The notes beneath the pieces are model-generated. The model made no database searches. It was not told where the DNA came from and worked only from the letters and a program-made list of their open reading frames with translations. Shown here in pieces: positions 44,710 through 49,490 of a stretch of DNA of 49,490 nucleotides. How positions within the stretch are numbered: position 1 is the stretch's first letter; every line of letters starts with the position of its first letter. A program made the translations under genes and the position numbers. The DNA is from Basidiobolus meristosporus CBS 931.73 (lineage: Eukaryota; Basidiobolomycota; Basidiobolomycetes; Basidiobolales; Basidiobolaceae). The stretch lies in the NCBI GenBank assembly GCA_002104905.1, contig MCFE01000655.1:1-49490 (forward strand), in the 5' to 3' direction.

Positions 44710-46197
44710 CTAAATGTTCATACAGACTAGTCCCAATTTTGACCTAAGATATTCAAACTTGTCTCTAGCTAATGGTTTGGTAAATATGTCTGCAGTCATT
44801 TCATCTGTAGGACAGTAAACTAAGCTAACTAAGTTATTCTCTATAGCTTCATGTATGAAATGATGTCTAATATCTATGTGCTTGGTTCTAGCATGAAAAG
44901 TTGGATTTCTACCTAATTGTATACATCCTTGATTATCTTGAAATAAAGTAATAGGCATTTTTTGACATAGGCCTAAATCTGTAAACAGCTTTCTTAACCA
45001 CATTGCTTCTTTTGTAGCTTCACAGGCTGCCATATACTCTGCCTCTGTGGTGGAAAGTGCTACAGTTGGTTGCTTTCTTGAGTTCCATGAAATTGCTCCT
45101 TTACAGTAAAGAAAGGTGTATCCTGTGGTGGATCTTCTGTCTTCTAAATTTTGTCCCCAATCAGCATCAGAGTATCCCACCAGATCCTGTTCTGAATCCT
45201 TATAAGTGTATCTTAAGCAGATATCAGCAGTTCCTTTTAGGTATCCAAAAATCCGCTTAACTGCTGCAATATGATCAGATCCATAATTCTGATTATGTTG
45301 GCTGACAACTCCCACTGAATATGAGATATCTGGACGTGTTCCAAGCATGATATACATCAGACTGCCAACCATAGATTGATAAGGAAAGTCAGGGCTTTCA
45401 GATGGCACCAAGCTCTCTTGATTTGGTTGAGTTTTGACCAAGTTAAGGTTTGTCTCCATTGGGGTAGCTGCCGGTTTACAGTCTTCCATTTTGTACTTCT
45501 TTAGTATATCTTGAATATACTTGGATTGGCTTAGGGTGATAGTCTGGGTACTTCTGTCTATGGAGAACTTAATCCCTAAGTAGTAACTAAGTTCTCCTAG
45601 ATTGGACATCTTGAACTCCTTAGATAGGCTGGATTTAGTCTCTTCCAATGTTTCTAGGTTATTGGTGGCCATAATAAGATCATCCACATGTAGAGCTAAT
45701 AGAACTGGATTTGCTCTATCTGGCTTATAGTATATACTATAGTCAGCATTACTCCTTTTGAAACTCAAAGATTCCCAATAAGAATCTATCTTGCAATTCC
45801 AGGCTCTTGGTGATTGTTTGAGACCATATAGTGACTTTTTAAGCTTGCAGACCAAATGGGGGTTATCTTGGTCAGCAAACCCATCAGGCTGGTCCATATA
45901 CACGTCCTCATCAAGTTCCCCATTTAAAAATGCAGTTTTTACATCCATTTGATGAATAAAAAACTTATATTTGGCTGCAATAGCCAATATTAATCTGATG
46001 AAATTAAACTTGGCTACCAGTGCAAAGGTCTCAGTGTAGTCAAGTCCTTTTGTATGAGAGTATCCTTTGGCTACAAGTCTTGCTTTGTATCTTTCAATTG
46101 TGCCATCAGCCTTGTATTTTGTCTTGAAGACCCATCTGCATCCAATTGATTTTTGGTTGATTGGTAATTTGACTAAGTCCCAAATTTGATTTTCCAT
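44710..46197 (-). CDS. copia reverse transcriptase and RNase H
   Basis: C-terminal part of the pol polyprotein, 495 codons uninterrupted. The RT domain begins ENQIWDLVKLP, with CRWVFKTKYKADGTIERYKARLVAKG and DVKTAFLNGELDEDVYM blocks and the catalytic pair as LHVDDLIMA (copia RTs usually have YVDD). The RNase H domain has YSDADWG, ALSTTEAEYMA and HIDIRHHFIHEA. It ends VCMNI at the polypurine tract. It is in frame with the upstream 46204-46875 frame but separated by a TAG (46204-46206) where the related copy at 49 kb has a Gln codon. So this is a downstream piece of a broken pol, not a separate gene. Confidence 0.92.
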   Translation of the reverse strand: MENQIWDLVKLPINQKSIGCRWVFKTKYKADGTIERYKARLVAKGYSHTKGLDYTETFALVAKFNFIRLILAIAAKYKFFIHQMDVKTAFLNGELDEDVYMDQPDGFADQDNPHLVCKLKKSLYGLKQSPRAWNCKIDSYWESLSFKRSNADYSIYYKPDRANPVLLALHVDDLIMATNNLETLEETKSSLSKEFKMSNLGELSYYLGIKFSIDRSTQTITLSQSKYIQDILKKYKMEDCKPAATPMETNLNLVKTQPNQESLVPSESPDFPYQSMVGSLMYIMLGTRPDISYSVGVVSQHNQNYGSDHIAAVKRIFGYLKGTADICLRYTYKDSEQDLVGYSDADWGQNLEDRRSTTGYTFLYCKGAISWNSRKQPTVALSTTEAEYMAACEATKEAMWLRKLFTDLGLCQKMPITLFQDNQGCIQLGRNPTFHARTKHIDIRHHFIHEAIENNLVSLVYCPTDEMTADIFTKPLARDKFEYLRSKLGLVCMNI

Positions 46198-46203
46198 TAG
46201 GGC

Positions 46204-47451
46204 CTAATATTCCTCAGTCATTGCAGATCTCCAAAACTTTGTCTGAAGGCTATTTAGGGCCACTTTTACAGTCTGGGGTTCATCAATATGGACTAAATAG
46301 GCATAGGATAAGTTTATACCCTCATTGATATTGTGATTTGGGCTATTTCTTGTCCAATTGGATCTCCGGGCATTTGATACTGGAATGATCACTTCTGGGA
46401 TATTCTTGGGCACTGGTTCTGGCTGAACCATAGTTGTAGAGTCCTCTGGAGTGAAAAAATTTTCATTGTTTTGCTCTGATTCAATCCTGACAATTGATGG
46501 ACTTAGGATCAGATTTTTGTCATCATCTGATGTCATTTTTTGTGAAAATTTTGAATTTTCATCAAACAACACATCCCTGGAATTGGTCAGCTTCTTTGAT
46601 TTGGTATTGTAGAGTCTGTATGCCTTACTCTCATTGCAGTAGCCCAAAAATATGCATTTTACACTTTTTGGCTCAAATTTTGACTGATTTCCGGCCAGTT
46701 TTTTGGCATATGCTGTACACCCAAATATTCTAAGATGTTCTGCACTTGGTCTGTGTCCATACCATGCTTCAAATGGAGTAGAATCACAAAGTATTCTGTT
46801 ATAACTCCTATTTTTAAGGTATACAGCAGTGGCAACTGATTCCACCCAAAAATCATAGTGATAATTTTTGATCATGGATCATAGATCTTGCCATATCAAT
46901 TATTGATCTGTTAGCTTGTTCTGCTACTCCATTTTGCTGTGGGGAGTATGGTACAGTAGTCTCTTGCTTTATCCCATGAATTTTGCAGACGTGGATGAAG
47001 AGTTTTGAGGTATATTCTCCACTATTGTCTGAGTGTCATTTTTCTTGATTTTTTCACATGGTTCTCTCTCCACCATGGCTTTAAGCTCCCATGAACTTAG
47101 ACAGAGGCTTCTTCCTTTCTCTCCATGAAGTAGACCCACATGTATCTTGTATAATCATCAATAAAAGTGATTAAATACTTCATCCCACCTAAGGATAAAT
47201 TTTGCATAGGTCCACACAGGTCTGAGTGAATTAGATCTAATTTTCCTTAGTTTTGATTAACCCAGAGCTCTTGAACGGTTGTCTGGCTTGTCTCCCATAT
47301 ATGCAGGCTTCACAGTGCTCCAAATTAGCTGGGGATCAGTTTTCACTCCAGAAATTAGCTGATCTTTGATCATTTTACACAAATAATCAAAATTGACTGT
47401 GTCCCAAATCTCCTGTGCCAAAGCATTGGTGTTTCTTTACTTTAAGTTTAC
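46204..47451 (-). pseudogene. copia integrase region, frameshifted
   Basis: The middle of pol. From high to low coordinates it shows the zinc-binding part (CEACIYGRQARQPF), the catalytic core (DLIHSDLCGPM; SDNSGEYTSK; YSPQQNGVAEQANRS) and, from 46875 down, a clean frame with the copia integrase C-terminal motif (FEAWYGHRPSAEHLRIFGC, then FLGYC). The catalytic residues are recognisable, but stops and shifts occur before 46876 (for example near 47440, 47250 and 47030, and at about 46870). The frame ends at a TAG (46204-46206). Confidence 0.85.
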
Positions 47452-48663
47452 TTATATTGGCTTCCAAGATATGATGGAATATAAGTCAACTTGTATAGAT
47501 TCTGTATCTCTGATGCGCAAAGCAATATGGGCACCATTTTGATCAGTGATCCTGCATCCAGAATTGTCAAAACTGAAACTGAGTCCTTCTGCTGTGGCCT
47601 TGCTTACAGAGAGTAGGTTCTTGGCTATTTCTGGTACACAAAGTACTTCTTTAAAGGTCAGTGTATGGCTTCCTTCACTGCTTCTAAGGTTTGCTTGGAT
47701 AGTTTCTTCTCCCACTGCATCAAGTGTTCTATTGTCACCCATGAGAACCTTCTTAATTGGAATTTCTTGATATTGGGTAAAAAGTCCTTTTTGGTGTGTA
47801 AAGTGTTGAGATGCTTCAGAGTCAATATTCCACGTCTGAGAATCCTTGTTTGTGGTCATATTTAGTGCAGATATGAATAGTCTATCTTCAGTTGTTGCAG
47901 CATTTCCATATTCAGGCTCCTTTTGCTGATTATCTTTCTTTTTGAGACACCAGTCTGATGTGTGTCCTTTCCTTTTGCAGTAGTTGCAAAATAGGTTGCT
48001 GTTGCCTTTGTAGGGTCTTGGGTCCCTCCTTTGTTGGTTATCATTGCTTATTAAAGCATTTTCTTCTTCCTTCTTATTGGCACTTGATTTCCTTAATTCT
48101 TCATCCAGGAGTCTTCCATATATGTAATTTAAGGTCAAATCTTCAGTTCTGGACTCTAGGGCTGATACAAGGCCTTGAAACTTGTCTGTAAGACTATTCA
48201 GGATGGTAACTATCACATCCTCATCAGTAGTTGGTACACCCACAGATTCCATTTCATCTACCAGCAGGGTAATTCTGTTAATTAGATTTTTCATTTCTTC
48301 TCCTGGCAGCATCTTTGCAGTAGAGAATTTTTGTCTCAGATATATTTTCTTAGCAGCTGAACATGACTGGTAGGTGTCTTCTAATGCCTTCCAGGCATTC
48401 TTTGCCGTTTTTGCTCTTGAGCATTGAATTAGCAATTTGTCTTTAACATTAAGGCAAATGCAGTTGAAAGCACTTTGTTCTTTCTTCTGGTACTTTAAGG
48501 CTGCCTCTCCCATGTTTTAAGGAGGGCATTCTTCTCCCATGACAATATCCCAAAGGCCTCTTTCTTGTAGCAGCATCTTCATCTTCACCTTCCAAACTTG
48601 GTAGTTAGATCCATCCAACTTTTCAGCAGAGGGAAAAATTTCAGTAATAGCAGTAGTAGACAT
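47452..48663 (-). pseudogene. copia gag and protease, one nonsense codon
   Basis: Gag starts at ATG 48663 (MSTTAITEIFPSAEKLDGSN, a UBN2-type copia gag) and is open except for a TAA (48514-48516) where copy C has Lys. It continues with a complete CCHC zinc knuckle, CNYCKRKGHTSDWC, and the start of the aspartic protease, WNIDSEASQHF. The protease triad DSG is changed to DSE, which should abolish activity. The frame ends at 47452. Confidence 0.88.
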
Positions 48664-48680
48664 TGCAGAGAGTGACAGCT

Positions 48681-48694
48681 TGGGGTTCATAACC
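48681..48694 (-). other. primer-binding site, half-tRNA-iMet type
   Basis: Directly after the 5' LTR, the minus strand reads GGTTATGAACCCCA. This matches the complement of the anticodon arm of initiator tRNA-Met (GGTTATGAGCCC) at 11 of 12 positions, not the 3' acceptor end. The same half-tRNA priming is known for Drosophila copia and yeast Ty5. Confidence 0.65.
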
Positions 48695-49043
48695 TGTTGT
48701 AAGAGTCTTGGAGATATTAGAAGTGATTGGGAGGACAAGTAGATTATGTGGTTTTCACTTAATGATTTATTGAATGTCAAAGTAGTATTTATACTTTTAC
48801 CTGGTCTTGACATTACAAACACATAGAATAGGTTAAGGAAGGTCCCAAGAACATGTGTGCAAAGTTTGGGGCTGTTTGAACGACTTTGACAATTATCATG
48901 TTCTGCGTACCTGGTATTTTGGTGAAAATATTCTACGTAAATCCTGACAAGGAATTTGGTCAGTATTCTCTAGGATTTGAAGGTGATGATCTAAGTGACT
49001 AAGTTAGGTGAATATTTAGGTGGAATTACGGATTTTTACAACA
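48695..49043 (-). repeat. 5' LTR of element A
   Basis: 349-bp LTR with the same TGTTGTAA/TTACAACA ends as its partner at 44349-44698. A TATAAATA (minus strand, 48793-48786) is the likely promoter of the element. Confidence 0.93.
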
Positions 49044-49490
49044 TTATCTTGGTCAGCAAACCCATCAGGCTGGTTCATATACATGTCCTCATCAAGTTCT
49101 TCCTCAAAAATGCAATTTTTACATCCATCAGATGTACAAAAAACTTGTATATGGCTGCAATAGCCAATATCAATCTGATGGAATTAAACTTGGCTGCCAG
49201 TGCAGAGGTCTCAGTAGAGTTGAGTCCTTTTGCTTGAGAGTATCCTTTGGCCACAAGTCTTGCTTTGTATCTTTCAATTGTACCATCAGCCTTGTATTCT
49301 GTCTTGAAGACCCATCTGCATCCATTTGATTTTTGGTTGATTGGTAATTTAACCAAGTCCCAAGTTTGATTTTCCATCAGGGCCTGATATTCCTCAGTCA
49401 TTTCAGGTCTCCAAAACTCTCTCTGAGGGCTATTTAGAGCCTCTACTACAGTCTGGGGTTCATCAATATGGACTGAATGGGCATAGGCTA
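49044..49490 (-). mobile_element. partial second copia copy (element B)
   Basis: Minus-strand pol fragment that starts abruptly at the LTR of element A, inside RT (equivalent to position about 45866 of A), and runs off the window edge into the integrase C-terminus. It shows CRWVFKTEYKADGTIERYK and keeps TEEYQALMENQTW, so the stop codon of element A is Gln here. A small change near 49105 disrupts its RT frame. The remainder lies outside the window. Confidence 0.85.

Larger units (their letters stand above)
44349..49043 (-). mobile_element. full-length Ty1/copia retrotransposon (element A)
   Basis: About 4.7-kb LTR retrotransposon on the minus strand: 5' LTR (48695-49043), PBS, gag-protease, integrase, RT-RNase H, polypurine tract (44699-44709, CTGAGTGGGAG) and 3' LTR (44349-44698). 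The order integrase before RT defines the copia (Pseudoviridae-type) superfamily. Coding capacity is broken by a nonsense codon in gag, frameshifts in integrase and a nonsense codon before RT. The LTRs differ at roughly 30 of 350 positions by eye, so it is old or a recombinant. No 5-bp duplication is seen: the left flank ends GTAAT, the right begins TTATC. Confidence 0.93.

Overview
The window looks like nuclear DNA from a filamentous, probably early-diverging (non-Dikarya) fungus. The reasons are an ergosterol-pathway sterol C14-reductase (ERG24), many short GT-AG introns (about 50-105 bp), COPII SEC31, a P5B ATPase of the Ypk9/ATP13A2 type, a mitochondrial cardiolipin synthase and a Ty1/copia retrotransposon. 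I cannot place the genus from sequence alone. All exon models were built by eye from reading frame, GT-AG sites and known family motifs; every joined model keeps phase and divides by three.

Layout. 1-3.3 kb is gene-poor and holds a broken phosphate-permease (PHO84-family) remnant. 3.3-5.1 kb is ERG24 (six exons, + strand). 6.9-11.0 kb is an intronless ABCC-type ABC transporter. 12.0-13.8 kb is a NIPA-type magnesium transporter. 14.4-18.7 kb is SEC31. 19.4-19.7 kb is a small coiled-coil ORF. 20.7-22.4 kb is a SAP-domain protein kinase whose ATP-lysine arrangement resembles WNK kinases. 23.0-23.9 kb is a YjjX/DUF84 inosine/xanthosine triphosphatase. 24.7-25.1 kb (minus) is an unassigned small ORF. 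26.2-31.0 kb (minus) is a 12-exon P5B ATPase. 31.8-32.3 kb (minus) is RPS16, and 33.8-34.7 kb (minus) is a class-II eIF4E. 35.3-36.7 kb is cardiolipin synthase. 37.0-37.4 kb is an unassigned 118-residue protein. 38.0-38.5 kb is a YjlB-type cupin. 39.5-40.9 kb is an AVT3/AVT4-like vacuolar amino-acid transporter. 41.7-42.8 kb (minus) is an intronless agmatine deiminase, an uncommon enzyme for a fungus.

43.05-49.49 kb is a compound copia retrotransposon block: a plus-strand gag fragment carrying a solo LTR with a 5-bp target duplication, then a full-length but mutated minus-strand element with two about 350-bp LTRs, then part of a further minus-strand copy. The flanks of the full-length element do not match each other, so the block has been rearranged.

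The genes are mostly independent housekeeping loci. Several act on vacuole or membrane transport (ABCC pump, NIPA, P5B ATPase, AVT). Two could meet in polyamine metabolism: agmatine deiminase, which makes a putrescine precursor, and the P5B ATPase, whose family exports polyamines from the vacuole/lysosome. That link is inference only. The most unusual single observation is the kinase, which lacks the VAIK lysine and has a lysine at the WNK position of the glycine loop.
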